Source of the DNA: Anisakis pegreffii
Taxonomy: Eukaryota; Nematoda; Chromadorea; Rhabditida; Anisakidae
Length of the DNA: 64,000 nucleotides
Direction of reading: 5' to 3'
Assembly: GCA_035041965.1 (NCBI GenBank)
Contig: JAPYMA010001168.1
Coordinates: 18,003 to 82,002 of the forward strand
Under the pieces are notes generated by a model that had not been told where the DNA came from, ran no database searches, and saw only the letters and a program-made list of their open reading frames with translations. Of this stretch, positions 1 to 15,700 are shown in pieces; position 1 is the first letter of the stretch, and each line of letters starts with the position of its first letter. Position numbers and translations under genes: made by a program.

Positions 1-738
1 TGCATATAAATTTGTACTTATTTATTCATGCAATTCTCCAAACGCAATTCAATTCCCATTTCCCATCGTTCGTTCATTTCCTTATCACCATCACCATCTT
101 CATTTGTGGCATCAATGAATTCTTTTCATTGCAATGCTCGTCAAAAGAACACATCCCATCCCATCCCATCTTCGCATCAAGTGAATAGCAAATGAATAAC
201 CAACCGACCGAAATCAAATGAAAATCGAATAAAACCATCATTCTGCACCCAAAGATTCGATGAACATTGGAATCTCTCTCAACGATCGTCATGTCATGAT
301 TTTGAGAATGGCAATTGGAATATGATTAAGTTTATTTGCTTGAATGCATCACACTCTCACGTCATCTAGCTGCTTGCTTGTACATTACCCATTCTTTTTA
401 CTTATAATTGCATGACTGCTCAAGATTGTACACATTTCGATTCCAGTAATGACCCACACAAACGAATACTTATTCAGGCTTGTATGTTCATCAAACATTC
501 AACATTCACGACTTACATTCTAGAATTTATCAAATAACTTCCCAAAAAATTTTGGTGAAAATATCAATATCAACAATATCAATTTAGAAACCAGTTTTTT
601 TGCTTGTCGTCAACAACAATAAAACCTACCATCTTCTTCCGCTCATATGCTGTTAGAAGAAATAAACTATTTAATAAAATCAATTGATTAAAACAAAAAC
701 AAAAACATTCGAAAAGAAAAGCAAGCAAGCAATCTCAC
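1..738. other. Left edge: downstream intron of the WD40 gene, no feature
   Basis: After the donor at 739 (minus strand) no further in-phase exon, stop or AATAAA with a matching exon was found. The stretch is AT-rich and looks intronic, so the gene's 3' end is probably beyond the window. Confidence 0.6.
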
Positions 739-3700
739 GTTTAGATGCGGACGACTTGGAGTCGAAGTCGGGCAACGAAGTGGACGGATCATTCGGCGAT
801 AACGACGGATGAGGGCACTCCTCAGCACCCATATCCGGCCCTACCACATCACCACTAAAAGCAAACGAAATTTCTGCGCGATACAACGAATGATCGAAAG
901 AATTTTTCAGAAGAAAAAATTTCCGCAAGAAACTTCTTTTATGCAATGGAACTGGTATTGAAACGAACATCGATTAATTTCCACACTCACATTTCCATTC
1001 AGCTTTGATCAATTTTGAAAGACTTTTTCAGACATCCGCAACTGATTGTGAGAATTTTCAACAATAAACCAAAATCATCTGCGTTATTATATCAAACTAT
1101 ATTTGTGCTGAACAATCGTTCACTTGCACCGTTACATATGAATTCTGCTGACTGTAAGTGCGTCCCACTAACCATGCAAGTTTCTGTGCGAGGTAGTTCG
1201 GTGCTCGGCGCATAACACCCGTTGAGCCGTGTCGTTGCTGCTCAAAAATACGTCTTGCGCTCTGCAGTGTTCCAGGACGTGGCATACCCTCCACTGATGA
1301 AACACTTCTGCAAAAGTTATCGTATCTGAGTCAGACTGGATCATTCAATACTAACATCACCAAACAATACCAGCCAGTCAGTCACAAAGCGAGTTTATAG
1401 AAACGAAACGCAATGAATGATTATTCTACGATGATTGTGATATGACTGTATGCTCGAACACATTACTTTGCAATTTAATATCAGCACACAGTAATGTCCT
1501 TCCTTCCAGCAAATGATGAAGGCAATAATAATAATAAAAGTAATAACAATAACCTATTCGCTGCACCATTGCTTGGAGAGAAATAGCGTTTGGCATAAAT
1601 CTGCGAGTTGGCGATATTCGCCGACTGCAGCAACGGTGAGCAATTGAGATCTGATGCGTTACTATCACTCTCACCACTTGTCGTATCACGCGATATGCGA
1701 CTGCCTGGATGATATCGTTCCACCTGCAACACAACAAGCAATTATCTTTAAATCACTCAGTACATTTGCTGGCTGTTCACTAAGAATTTCTAAGTTGAAG
1801 CGTTCACATCCACCTCAAATGTTTCCAGTTTCAAAAGCTTCACTTACGTCTAAAAATGTTCAAATTTTTTCAATAAATTTCTTCACAACATTCTAACCAT
1901 AAGCACATCGAAAGCAAACAAATGTTTATCAAATCAAATGTGATCAGAACTTCACAACGAATGAATTTCTAGTGAAAAAATAATAAAATTACTACTGATC
2001 TTAAGAACTGACCCTCTTTTGAACAGCACCTTTGCCTCGTTGATTACGAGGCAGTGTTGCCGATGAGTAGTACGGCTCGGTGTCAATGTCCTCACCTGGT
2101 GCACGTGTCGAATCTTCACTTAGTGCTATCTGTGTCAAATCTGGATTGCTGAAATTATACTAATCATATGACAACTGATTGAATGAATAATGATCGATTC
2201 CAAAATGCATGAACGCTTTGGATACGGTTTACATTCTCCACGCTTCTTATCAACACTACCTAGAACAAGCACCAACTCCCTCAAAAATGCGCAAGCAATT
2301 CATCCCGGATGTTTGCAAAACTCTCACTGTCAGCATTCAAACCGCTCGCAAGTGACCGAATTAAATTCCGTGCTCTGATAAGTTTTATTTAGAGATTTGT
2401 TAAGATAAGACACGTCAATAACGAATTATAAAAGGCAATCAATAATGCCCTATAAAATTCATTAATGAATTTACTTAACTGCAGATATCATGGCTTAATT
2501 ATAAAATATCTATTTCATTTTCTGATCTCACATCACACATCGCAAATGAAAGCAATCCTACCTTGCTTTCTTCAATTTTTCAATTGTCTGCGCAAGCCTT
2601 GTTGGTGCTCTTCTGGTCGTATAAGAGACACTTTCATCGGCGGAATCACCCACGGCTTGCTGCGCTCCAGGACTGTTATTGAGGTTGCCCACTGAACGTG
2701 CGATTTGTCGATTTCTCATCAGCGATTCGGGTTTCGTCTCGAAATCCGCACCCGGCATTGTGGCTGTTGGATCGTTGGGGGTGGGAGCATTTGCTGCCGA
2801 TGTCAGTTGTTGTTGACTTGCGGAGAGTTGCGGGGCAGTGGAGAAGCGTAGGTTACCGATCGATCTCGAACGTGACATATGCAGCGATGTCGCATTAAGT
2901 CCACTCTCGTCCCCAATTGGCATCGCCAGATTCTCCTGCGATTTACGCAAACGATCGCGCATCTCATTCAGTTTAGACAGGGCTGCCGACGAATGTTGTG
3001 AGGCACCAACTCCAACGGCACGCAGATTTGTTCTCGATGAGGATGGCGTGATGCGAGTGGATGTCATGGTGACATTCGAATATGTTGACATATCAGAATC
3101 CTGCAATCAGTTATTTGAGCTTGACGCTCTTCCGCACCTCTTATTTACTGCTCTCGCTCTTCGAAAGCTGCATACAAGACCATATCTAAATAAATAAATA
3201 AACAACCAGCACTGAAGTGCGCTTTGTTCAGAAACAAACGAACAAATCCCCGAATCTGTTCGCTTAAAAATTGAATTCAGCCACAACATCAACGAGAAGT
3301 CAGTCCACTAGTAAGTACCGAAGACTCGTTGGAATAATTTGTTCGAAAGTTCAAATCGACGAAACATCACACGATAACGCGAATGCACGTATTCGGAAGA
3401 TGAATTCCGATGCATCCATCACTACACACATGCCCTCTGTGTCTGTGTCCGATGATTTTGCATTGCTGCAGTCAATGCAAATGAAAATTATATCAATCGT
3501 TCACTTTCATTTCACTTCACAAACTAACCGAAACTGAAATGCAACAAAAAAAACTATGCGCATCGTTTTACCTGTCGACGCGATTTGCGCAGATAATCAT
3601 CATTCAACGTGTTCAACGCCAAATGCGATGGACTTTGACTACGACTTCGTAAATGCAAATCTGATGTTGTATAGTCATCCTCTGCAATACAATCTTATTT

Positions 3701-6700
3701 TATGCAATTATATTTATAAGCCTAATAATGCTTCTCATTAATAAAAACTGTTGGATTGGATATCTATCAAATTGCTTAATTGATTGTGAGTTAGGTCTGA
3801 ATAGAGTGTTTGTTTGGCTTGATATGCTGTTGTGTCGAGTGAAAACTGTTCAGCAGATATGCTGCTGAAGGGAGAAATCCGATTCAAAACGAAAAAAGCT
3901 GCACTCCCACATCAGTGAAAAGTATTACAGACAGATCTAAGAAACAACTCGGCATTAATGAATAATTAGCTGAAGAGAAGAAAGATGACAACAACAAAAC
4001 ACATGGCTTAATGAAAATGATCAATAGCTCAACAAAACAGAATACTAATTCTATTGTAACTTATCCATAAACCATTGCAGAGTGATTGTGGTGGTCAGCA
4101 ACGATAATAACAGTAACAATGGCAATAAGAAGATGATAAGAGTAGTGATCTTATCGTGTTCTTATCATCAACAAATCGAGTCGATACGAGAAAGCGAATC
4201 AAACCTTCGACAAGAGTATAAAGTGTCGGATAAACACCGGCCGATGGTCGATGTGCACTCGACGATTGCATCACATAATAAGGATGATGATGCAATTCGC
4301 TGATGAGCAATGTGCACAAGAACGCCCAAAAAAATGCAGCTTTTCACTAGTCAACAATGTGCTGCGCTAATGAGCCAGCAGAAATATACACCTTAGTTCA
4401 GTGATGATGGATGATAGACAAATAGATAAATATTGTTCAGCTAAGCGGATTATTGCACTGATAATCTTATTTGACGTTCCAAATGGGTTTCTTCGATTGA
4501 ACTTATTTGACGGATGATGAAACGAATATTGTGTTGTGTTAAGCATTAAAATGAAATATAACGAGTACACTGCACACAGCCGTGTAAGCTGAACTGATTC
4601 AACTATTATATTTTGTATTGTTCAGTGGCAGATTGTAATTTCAGTTGAGCTCAAATAGTCCAGATCAATGTTGTATAGTACAGAGATCTTGTTTTAAGTA
4701 TATCCGATGGATGGAATCGAAGCCAATACATCGCAGCTTATCATCACAATCTTCATTGATTTAAATCAGCTGAACGAACGAATGCCAAGTAATAAAACGT
4801 GAAATAATGAATAAAACTTTTTCTTGGATCTCAAAAATGCAAATGAATCGGCCTCACTGAATCATATCATCCTCATTGATCAATAGTTCTCCTCATTCAA
4901 TGTAAATTTTGAGATAAAAATAATTTCCTTTTTCAATTAATCGTTTTCTCTTTCGATCTCCTCACGCGGCTGGCTATCGCGATGTGTGGTACTAATTCGT
5001 TACTCTCTCAATTCATTCAACGAATATCATACCAAATAAATCCTGTCTGTACACATTACAATCACATTATATGAATATTTTATTCACAATGTTCTGTGAT
5101 AATTCATGGGCATTAAAAACCATCGAATGTGGCGGTATTCCATGGATTGAAAAATTCATGGTTACCAAATGACTGTTTGCTTGTATTAAAATGCATTGTT
5201 TGCATGTGAGCAACATGTGCATGTGCTATGCTACTTAGACTTGTGGCATCCACTGCCTAATTTGAATTCATAATCGATTCCAATGTTGAATTGACAACAG
5301 ATTCTGATGGCATTACAAAGAAATAAAGATGATCGGTTCTTATGGTATTATGAAGCAATAAATTTTGATTGTAATGACGATAAACTAATAATAAATTCCG
5401 ACTATATTATTATCAATTTCAGTTCTGCGCGTATTACAAAACAACTGATTCTGATGGTAATGATGCAATTCGTAGAAGTTTCGTTAGATACAGATATGAG
5501 GCTTACAGATGAGAATTACGATAGTTTTCGTGAGGAACTGATAACAATTGAACGTATATTGACGACATATGCGAACACTGCTTGTGGCTGCAAAAAATAA
5601 TAGCAATTTTAAGAACCTGCACCGCGTTGACAAATAATATTATACGCTAAAGCACAAACAAGGCATAAGCAGCAATCACTGACTGATATTTCGTTTACCA
5701 ACAGCGATTCTCAACAAAAAAAACGTTCCGTCAACACAGATGCATGGCATCTGTTGTTCGCTACCCAAACCGTTCACTAAGGAATCATTACAGCTGCTCG
5801 AAGCTTCGACGGTTGCACGCAATGTGCGAAGGTTTAGAAAAAGTGAGAATTCGGTGTAGAAGGTCCAAAAAACCTGCACCATAACATAGTGAATTAGAAA
5901 GAAACAACCATTGTGAGAAGAAAATATTACAAGAATGATAAACAGATATCAAACATCGTAGAAGGCAAACCAAATGAAACTAAGTGTGAACAAATCGTTC
6001 AAAATAAACAAACAATGAAAACCAAAAAGAAGACTTCACATATTCTCCATAAAAATAAACGAAAACCCAACAAAAAAACAAAAGAAAAGTGAGAATACGA
6101 GTGAAAAAGTGAAAAATTTGTTAAGGGTTTAATGCGAAATTTGATACCTTGGCGAGAAATTGTATGAGAAGGTGATTTGCTATTATCATTACTACTATCG
6201 GTGATCATCGCGGTGACTGTCGCAATCATTGTTGCTATTGAATTATTGTTATTATTATTATTCGAATTTGCATCATTCTGATTTGTCGACGTCTTATCCG
6301 TATCTTTCACTTGTTGCTGTTGTTGTTCTATATTAGCAATAGTGATACGACGATTTTTAAGTCGATGCATTGTGCGTTGATGTCTTGAACTTCGCCTTCC
6401 GATACTGCCTCCACCTGATGAATCGTCCGAGGTATTCATCATACTCAACAAAGCTGACGTATTCTGCTGATAGAGACGTCCACCACTACCCCCCGTAACC
6501 GGATATGTTGGATTCAGCATCATCGAGGAATGCGATCCGGGTGATTCGGATTCTGAAACGATAGCCAGTAGCAACAACACACACACACTTATGTGAACAA
6601 CATTCGTTTTGTGAGAAGAATACATTCGAACTTCGAACTGATGAAATGAAGAAGTAATGGTGGTCAGTGAACAGAAAAACACACAAGCATGATATGATCA

Positions 6701-9700
6701 CAGCAAACTTGTCTTGTTAATACAATATTTTGGTTTGTTATTATTTAAGGATAACTTAACGTTATTTCATTGGTTGCCGTGAATTTTTGCAAACAGTCTA
6801 TTTCAATTACTGAGGATATACATTAAGGTAGCAATAACCTGATCTAGAGCCTTCTCTTTCGGACTTAGAAAACATTTCGCTCATTTCGAACGAAGCAGAC
6901 AACAGTGCCGCTAATTAATTGTAAGCTAATATAATTCTTCAAGACATCACTACTCATCAATACTTCTTCGAAAACTGATAATACTTAAAACTGTTCCGCA
7001 TAGATCCATATATATTGCTTCTGAATTTGAAAAGAAATTCGTTCTGAAGAACACAAATTTGTTAATGAAGCTTTAGCTGCTCGGCACAAAAACATTCGAC
7101 TCAAATAAGGATGATTAGGCGAAACCATACAAAGCGATTCGGCAAGCAAATAATTAGGCGGAAGGCCATTGCACATTGAACACATAGAGAATATATTATG
7201 TATGTTGGCGCATTTCACTGAGTTTTGCGAGGAGAACTACTCAAACGCACAACATTCCACAAGATTAGATAAATGCCTGGAGCAGATATGGAACATGATC
7301 GATATTTCTCCCACTGAACTTTTGCAAGCCATATTAATCTTATCCCTCAAAGAGTGCAATTTCTCTCAGAGAAACATCCATGCATTCAGTCAGATGGTGA
7401 GATGGATGGACACTTTCAATGCAATAATCCCAATTGCTGCTTCGATTCAAACATTCCCATTTCAGAATCAGAATAACGATCATTCATTTCAGTCCCAATC
7501 TGATTATCTCTTCATTGAATAATCATTCAAAAAAATCTAATGTAAGCCATCATGCATCCTAATTGTGTAAGAATTACAACCTGAAAAAAACTGACAATAG
7601 CACAATTGCAGCCAATAAACGCACTCTTCCATGCCTGATTTTCTTCCGTGTCTAAACATTTGCCTAGCCTAATATTAAACGAGCTGATTTGTCATAATAC
7701 AAGCAATTCATTAATCAAACACCAGAACTGGTCAGAAGTGTCGCTGGCCAATGTGAAGAAAATTGCAGTTTCGACAAACTCAAATAAAAAATCTGTTACG
7801 TAACTTAAAACTATCATCATCATCATGACCGTAACGATACCACTACAAAAAGTCAATACAAGCAGCATTCAGTCGATTTCTCAAATCAAACGGAAAATTT
7901 TTGGCTTACAGTTTTCATTCAAACTAAATCACACTAAAAGCAATAAGAAGACCACAGATAAATGCAATGCATTGCAAAATGCTCGTTTTGTTATCATATA
8001 AATTGAAATTTTTCGATAAAATGTTATATTGCCAATTCATCACTTCAAATCATTATCATAACTACATTCCAACTCTGATCTACTTTAGTTCACTCACATG
8101 AAACAAATTTGTTATATTCACGTCAAATTCAATACTATTAAAATAATTGTTACTATTATCATTATCACTCATCAGCTTCAACGCCAATAATAATATAACA
8201 GTGATCATCGCAGCTATCATTAAGCCAACTAAGGCTCAATTATCAATTTCGCGCTTCTTCGATCAGAATAAAAACGACTGTCTTCTGATCAATAATGACT
8301 TAACACACCGGATAATCCTGAGATGCTGTCTCAGGGCTCAATTTCTGCTCTGAATATGATTAATGAATCGAACAATAGTTCTTCTTTAAATCGAATCCAT
8401 CAAAGACACTTACGTCGTCTTTGAATGGAATTAGCAGCCGCATAATGTGCACTCGAGAATTGCATATTACTCGCTGAACGTCGTGCGGTTATGCTTGCAG
8501 GGGTCCATATGGTTCGGGGCTGCAATCATTTTACATCAATACGCCTCATTTATATCAATGCCAACAACCAAAAACACCCCAATCATCACATCATTACCGT
8601 TTTTTCTTTAAAAAGCTGTCATTCTCTTAAAATATATCAACTACCCTACCGGTTTCTTAAAAAAAAAAACCGGGTTCAACGTGAAATCTGTAGGAGATCT
8701 ATCTTGATGATGCAGAAGAAGCAATTGAGAAATCGCATCGCTGCATTTCTGTGCGCAATGCGCAATATCCTACCTCAGGTGTCGATGCAGCCACTGGGCT
8801 GTTCAAAATGTAACGTTTCGAGAGACTGTTTCGTTCCGCAGATGTTCTAGTAAATGATTCAGTTGTAGTAGCAGCCCCTTTGTCATCTGATTGTCGATTG
8901 AATAGATTGCTAGATTGATTGTTGTTCGTTGAGTGCTGTTGCTGTTGTTGTTTCATTAAGATTGCCATCATTTCGGCATTAGTATGATTACTCACTTGTG
9001 GTGGTGGAGGAATTGTCGATAGTGGAATGCCTTCTCTCATGGATCCGGACGAAATCTGCTGTGGAGGCGATACCATCATCGGATTTTGGTATTGTGAATA
9101 CTGTTGATGGGACGGCTGCGACTGAGACGACGCATGGGGACGAGGTAACGTCTGACTGAACGCGGTAGTCGATGGCACTGAACTGCTTACCACAGGCGAT
9201 GCTCCTGCTGAAACTTATTTTTTATACGAACACTAAATAATAATCACCTTTTATGAACTCATCTAGCTCCTCATTCATTTGCTCATTAATCTACTCACAA
9301 TCAATTATTTTCTTATTAATTCACTCCTTCCCACCAACTACTAGGTGTGGCAGAAACTTCTCAGGCAGCTACACTAGCAAACTGATATAATAGAACATTG
9401 CTTCTCTATGTAGAGCAGTGGTTCTCACAGAGGGTGAAATTACTCATTTTGGAGGTGTAATGGAGGAGGTTGAAAAGTTTCATTAACTGAGCATGTAAAT
9501 GCGGTTAGTTGATGGCGATACTCTTCATTCATCTATTTTCTGAGTATCTGGTTTGGGCCTATCAGGGTTTTCATTCGTTTTAACATGATTTTCATTCTTT
9601 TCCAAGCTGTTGTAATCGCTCTCATGACTTTTATCACCAAAAGTGTTCTCTTCTGCTAATTTCTCATTCATTTCACTCAACAATCAAAGTCAAATTCTCA

Positions 9701-12700
9701 TTCTATCAAATACACTCTATAATTGATCATTTGACTCTCGAACATTGTTGTGCAATATCATTCAATTGTTGTATTGTTGACTTCGGTTGTCAACACTCGT
9801 CAACGTATCAAGTAAATAGTGTATGTCACAGAATAAGAATTTGATTGTAACTGTTAAGCGAAATGAGACGAAGTGAATGATAAAAAGTCATGAAGAGAAC
9901 GGTATTCTCATGCAATAGCTATGAGAGTGAATACAACACGTCTAAAAAGAATGAGAATCCATTTGAAACAGTTTGATGTGAGCGTGTCACAAACAATAGC
10001 TTTCATGCAATCATAAGCAACACAACAGTCTATGAGGAAGTCGAATGATGTCGATTACCATCATAAACGTGCTAATAACATGTGCAATTTCCAATTTTAA
10101 TGGGGTGAGGGTAACAGCGGCCTGCCAGACCATCAAAACGGGTAATGGAACACCTGAACGTGAGAAGCATTGATGTAGAGTATTTTGCAAATACACTGGC
10201 AATAACTATCATCCATTCATTCATGCATTCTGAAGCAAACCTACCGTTTGCGCCTGGTTTGACATAGGGAGTTGGTGTATAAATATGCGTGCCGTTCATA
10301 GTCATGAATCCACTTGGAATTTGAGAATGCGGAGGCAAGGAGGGAGCAGCAATGTTCTGATTCTGCTGGTGCGCCGCTGGCGAAATATAGCCACCTACTG
10401 CTGAGTCTGCAATGTAGCACTTACTTCAAAACAATTACAAAAAATAATAACAATAATACATGCAATCGTACAAACTGACGAACAATATCGCATATAAACA
10501 GACAGATATATCCACAATTCGGATAAACCCTTTCTAAATGATAATGTGATACTTTACGACCTGTCAAATGGTAATGTGATAATCCACTTAAAATTAACTG
10601 CTATATCAAGGATGTTCTGTCCGGATTAAACCTTAATCGTGCCCACACCTAGAAGGTGAATAATGCCATTACCTCCGGACATATCCCATTTCTTGCGAGG
10701 CCTTCGTGGCGAGTCCATTGCTGTCGGTGGAGTTGAAGACATTCCTAGATTGGGTGGTGGTCGCAGGTTAGACATCGATCTACTTGACGTATACGTATTC
10801 GACATTCCGATTCTCTTGTTCACCCCCGGCTGCTCACCTCCCTCTGTACCACCTCTTCGGCGCTGTGCTTGATCTGTGCCAACGAACATTTCGTCGTCGG
10901 AAAAATCTGCAGAAGAACACCGCAAATGAGTGCTGCCTGCATGAAAGCAAGCACATTATCAAACACAATACGGCTTCATGAATGTGTGATCACACAATGC
11001 AACATATCAATAAACCTTCTCGAATACTCCAAATAATTACCTATAAATTTGATTGATTCTAAACAATTCATGTGCTATGCTTCATCAAAATTACGCATCT
11101 GTTGCCGAAAACGGAACGAAAATCGTGAAAATATGAAACAAAATGGGGATGAGGGCAAACCTATCGAAATCAGTTCAATAGAGATCATTCTTGAATTAAC
11201 ATTATCTATCTGATCTTCACAAAAATTACAACTTCTTCAGAATACACTCCCATAAAATCGCCAAAAACAAAAAAATACCGTTAGCTGTCGATGCGATATC
11301 CCAAGCCGTATTCTGCTGATTCAGCAGACCACTATTCGAACGTCGCACCACTTCAGTTGCAGTACGTTTGATTTCGAAATTACTGAAAGTCACAAAAGAT
11401 ACTCGTGTAAATGGGCAAAGTCTTGAAATTATTGAAAATTTCCAGCGGATATGTATTCGCAAAAAATTGCCCATCTCCAGCGAAGGAGCACTCTCACGGA
11501 ACTTTCGATTCACATGCTTACGGCCGCGAATCATCAGTAACAATTGTTCAACTGATCGGCCACTAGCACCACCACAATAGCAACAAAACAATACATTCAA
11601 AGAAATCATTATTTGCGTGTCACAAGAATTTTTTTGCATCCAAATGAAAATCGGAGAGCTCTGAAAAATTACAACCAAAATTTCCAGTTTCTTATACGAC
11701 TCAATCCATTTTCTCGGTTTTTCACATTCTTTCCACGAAACGATGATGAAAAAGAAAAAAAATCAAGATGAAACGACACAGAATTTTAACAACGAAGATC
11801 ATGAAGTAATCATTTCAACGCAAATGCATGTAACAGTCAGGCAGCATTTCTTGATCAGTCAGTATCTTAAGCAATCCTAACACAATATCAGACTATTCGA
11901 TTATAAGAAGCACTGCTGATCAGTAACGATATTACACTGTACTATGTAAAACAATTAAGTGAATTCGCTTCTCCTCATTAATCACCTTGGATTCTTTTAA
12001 AAATGAACAGTAATTTGGCTGAATCAAAAAGCGATAGAATAATACAGCTTGATAAGATCGGTTTTTACGTACGTCAGCTAAAAATCATGATAAAGCTTGT
12101 TGACAGATTTTGATTAAGAACAATCGCATGTCATTCCAAGAAGCTGAATCACTCGAACTGATAAACATTCCGAGAAAATTGACTGACCTCGTCAATAGCA
12201 ATTGTACGGTTACCAGAAATCTGCGAGAATAGAAACGTTCACAGATTAATACACTGGATGAAAGGGTGTGAGAAAGGCGTTGCAAAAATGAACACTCTCA
12301 ATATCGCGATTGACATTTTTATCAATCGAGCACGTGAATGCAAGCAAACAATAAAATGGTGGATGATATTATTATTATTATACGAAAAGATGATATGCAT
12401 ATGTATATTATTCGATATAAATATCATATGATACGATCGCTTGTTATAAACTAAATATAATCTGAATATATTCCAAATCGAACATACACACACTGTCAAT
12501 TCATATCAAATTACAAATACTGTATTATACCACAATCACCATTCACATTCTTTATCAACGCTAAGCATCTGTTAAAAGCGTTCCTGTCCATATTATAAAT
12601 TTCATTCGTATTTTATATTCAAAACAAACGTACATTTTACAAAACACATTTGTATCATTTCTCCATGCTAAGAGATTTGTTATCTGATCACGTATCATTA

Positions 12701-15700
12701 CGTTATCACTCATTTTGAACGTGTTTTCATATCAGATTACATACCTAAACATGTAACAAACTTTTTTCCTCAATATTCTAATGAATGAGCCGCATAAGCC
12801 ATATCAATACTATGAATCATATCGGATGCATATTACCACTTAATCTTAGATCAAACAGTGTCTGTAGTTGTTAGAAGTTGGATAGTAAACGATTTTAATC
12901 AACAAAAGATTTCAGAATTCTAATGAAGAGAAAAAACTAAGGGAATAAGAACGAGGTCACAAAAATCATCATAAGAATACAATAATGCTAAGCCTAACAA
13001 TAAGAGAATAATATAAACCAGCATGAAACTTTTAAATTGATCCGAAAAATACGGGTTCGGCCGATACAACAACACGTTTTCGTGTAATGTTTTGTTTGTT
13101 AGGACAAGGAAATAGATTACGAATATATTCATTCATGTTGTGAAATATCTCACAAATGGTATATGTAATAGTGTTTGTGACCTTTACACTTCATAAGGCA
13201 ACAGATTCACTTACGAAACTGCAAAACCTTTCAGTGAGAAGAAGAAGTAAGTGCACATTTCCGCTATTGTTCTCATTACCATTATTCACCCTTCAAGCGC
13301 AGCATTCCTACTCATTGTCAGAACTGCTGCTGCAAATAACGCTGCAAATAACACTCGACAGTATTCCAGCGCATTTCAATTTAAACTTGAATTTGAACTC
13401 CCATTTCAGTTTTTTTGGCCTGAAAATTCCCTTCGAACAGCACACAGCGATCTATGTATGCAATGTTTTGACGTACACATAGCAACAAATACTACTACAA
13501 CTACCATTAACAAGGCGATATAAGTACGGTGAAATCAGGTCATCAAGTCCTTAGAAGTGATCAAAATATGACATTGAATATGATTATCGTCATCAATGGA
13601 CAAATGTTTGATAGAAACTGAAGAAATGTCAAAACAAATCACTTCATTCATCGTATCTTAACATGAATCTAGCAACGAACTTAGCGTTCAATCACCATCC
13701 ATCTGATGTAATCAAAAACGAAATGCAAACATTTTACACATTACAACACATTTACTGTTACATCATTCTTTCGGTCTTTAATGATTTCAAATTAAACTTT
13801 ATCAAAACTCCTTTTACGTTTCATTCAATCCAAACACAAAACGACGTTCCTATCAATACATTTCCGCCCTATCAACATTCTGATCAATGACAACACTTGC
13901 TTCGTTTTATATGCCGTCATATTTGCGCCCGTCACCCTCTTATCAGTAACCATAACAAAGTCGGCAGTCACATTCTTATCAGCGGCGATGACCAGAATCA
14001 GTCTTATCACTAGTGTTCATCATTATGATCAAGTTTATCACTCACTAAATATTCAGTCTCGATGGACCTCTCAGATACATTTTCAAAAAATGCAAATTCC
14101 TTTGGAGAGGCTAGAAAAGAGAGAATTTTCAAAAAAATTCCAATAATTCGTAAGATGGGAATCTGCTTTAAAAATATTACATGAACAACGATTTCGCTAA
14201 ACAACTTAACTGTAACAATTAAAAACGCAAGTGTTTCCGAGCGGAAGGCTCATCATAATTCAACAAACACTCTCCTTGATCGGATAAGACCAATGACAAT
14301 AAAAAAGAGAAATAAATCATCAATGAAAAAATTAATGAACACCTAATAGGATTAAAGATAGCTTATGTGATGAACGTATCATCGAATAAGTTCGTTCAAA
14401 CACTATATCCTTGTATCCTCTTTCGCTACACATACAGTATAGCTTCTACCTAGCCATTATACTATAATATTATAAGGATTAATGTGCATTTATAAGGGAA
14501 AACTGCCTCTAAAGTATACCAATATCGTGAACAAGATCGATCACATCTAAAGTTGTTGTTTACTCGACTCGCGTGGTAATTCTGTTGCTGCTGCTTTCAA
14601 ACTATATGATATTCTTCAATTCCTCTACAACATTAATCTTCTCTTCATCTGCGACAAATCAACGCGAGCCAACCACCATCCATCCATATCCATTCTCTTT
14701 GTTGTACAATACATACTTCTTATTTACAGTTCATACCAATCAACCAGCATGTTTACTTATGCACACATAGATATATAAGTATTTGCGTATATGCGTATAA
14801 TTTATAGGTTCGTCACTTGTCATCTACAGTGTTCAAAGATATCCATCCATCTATCCCTACATAAAAACGCATTCACTATAACCAAACCAGCCATATTCGC
14901 TTCATCAAACATCAACGAACGCGATCATCTCGAAAGATATCAAAAATAAACCAATCCCATTGTACAAATTCAGCCCTACAAACACCTACGTACTCATACA
15001 ACAAGTAATAAAACGCAAATATGCTCAATGAGATATTTGAACAACAACAACGAATTTATATCAAATATACTTACTCCTCGTGACTAGCTGGCATAAGATC
15101 ACTGACACTTGGATAGATATAATCAGATATAGTGGATAAAGCGATTTACAGATTTGCTATATCCCATACAACTGATGATGTTGTGCATTCATACAATACA
15201 GCCCCACCGAACTACTTTCATTCATCAATGTTTATGTGTATATCTCACGGGAAACAGACTCTTCTAGATATCAAACTCGTAAACAAACGGATCATGAATC
15301 ATAACATATTCAATATATTCTGCCCAATAGTGCAAATAAGAACGCGCATGATGAAGTAATTGAAAACTATTGAATCGAAGGGAATAATGAGCGTAGCGTC
15401 GCTGCGCATTATGGAAAAATGAAACAAATGGAAAAATCTTTCAAACTGAATTATTCTAAATTTTGCCAACATTCACTGAAAACACCTTAAAAAATGTTCA
15501 GAACAGACAAATTTTCCAAAAGGGGAACAATTTTTTCAAAGAAAACTGCAAAAACTTACTGCTGCTCCTCGGTTGAGGTCGTTAGAACCACTTTGGCTGG
15601 TTTTTGCGCCAAACAACTGTCGTTATCGTCGTCCTCATCCGCTATCCGCACGCTGTTCAGTGAGCCGAAATCTGACTCGGAATCTTTTGCCTATAATTAA

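Noticed and set aside
7017..7522. Overlapping open frames on both strands (117 codons plus, 77 codons minus)
   Set aside because: They lie in an intron between solid WD40-gene exons whose phases already match, and neither has convincing splice sites or motifs.
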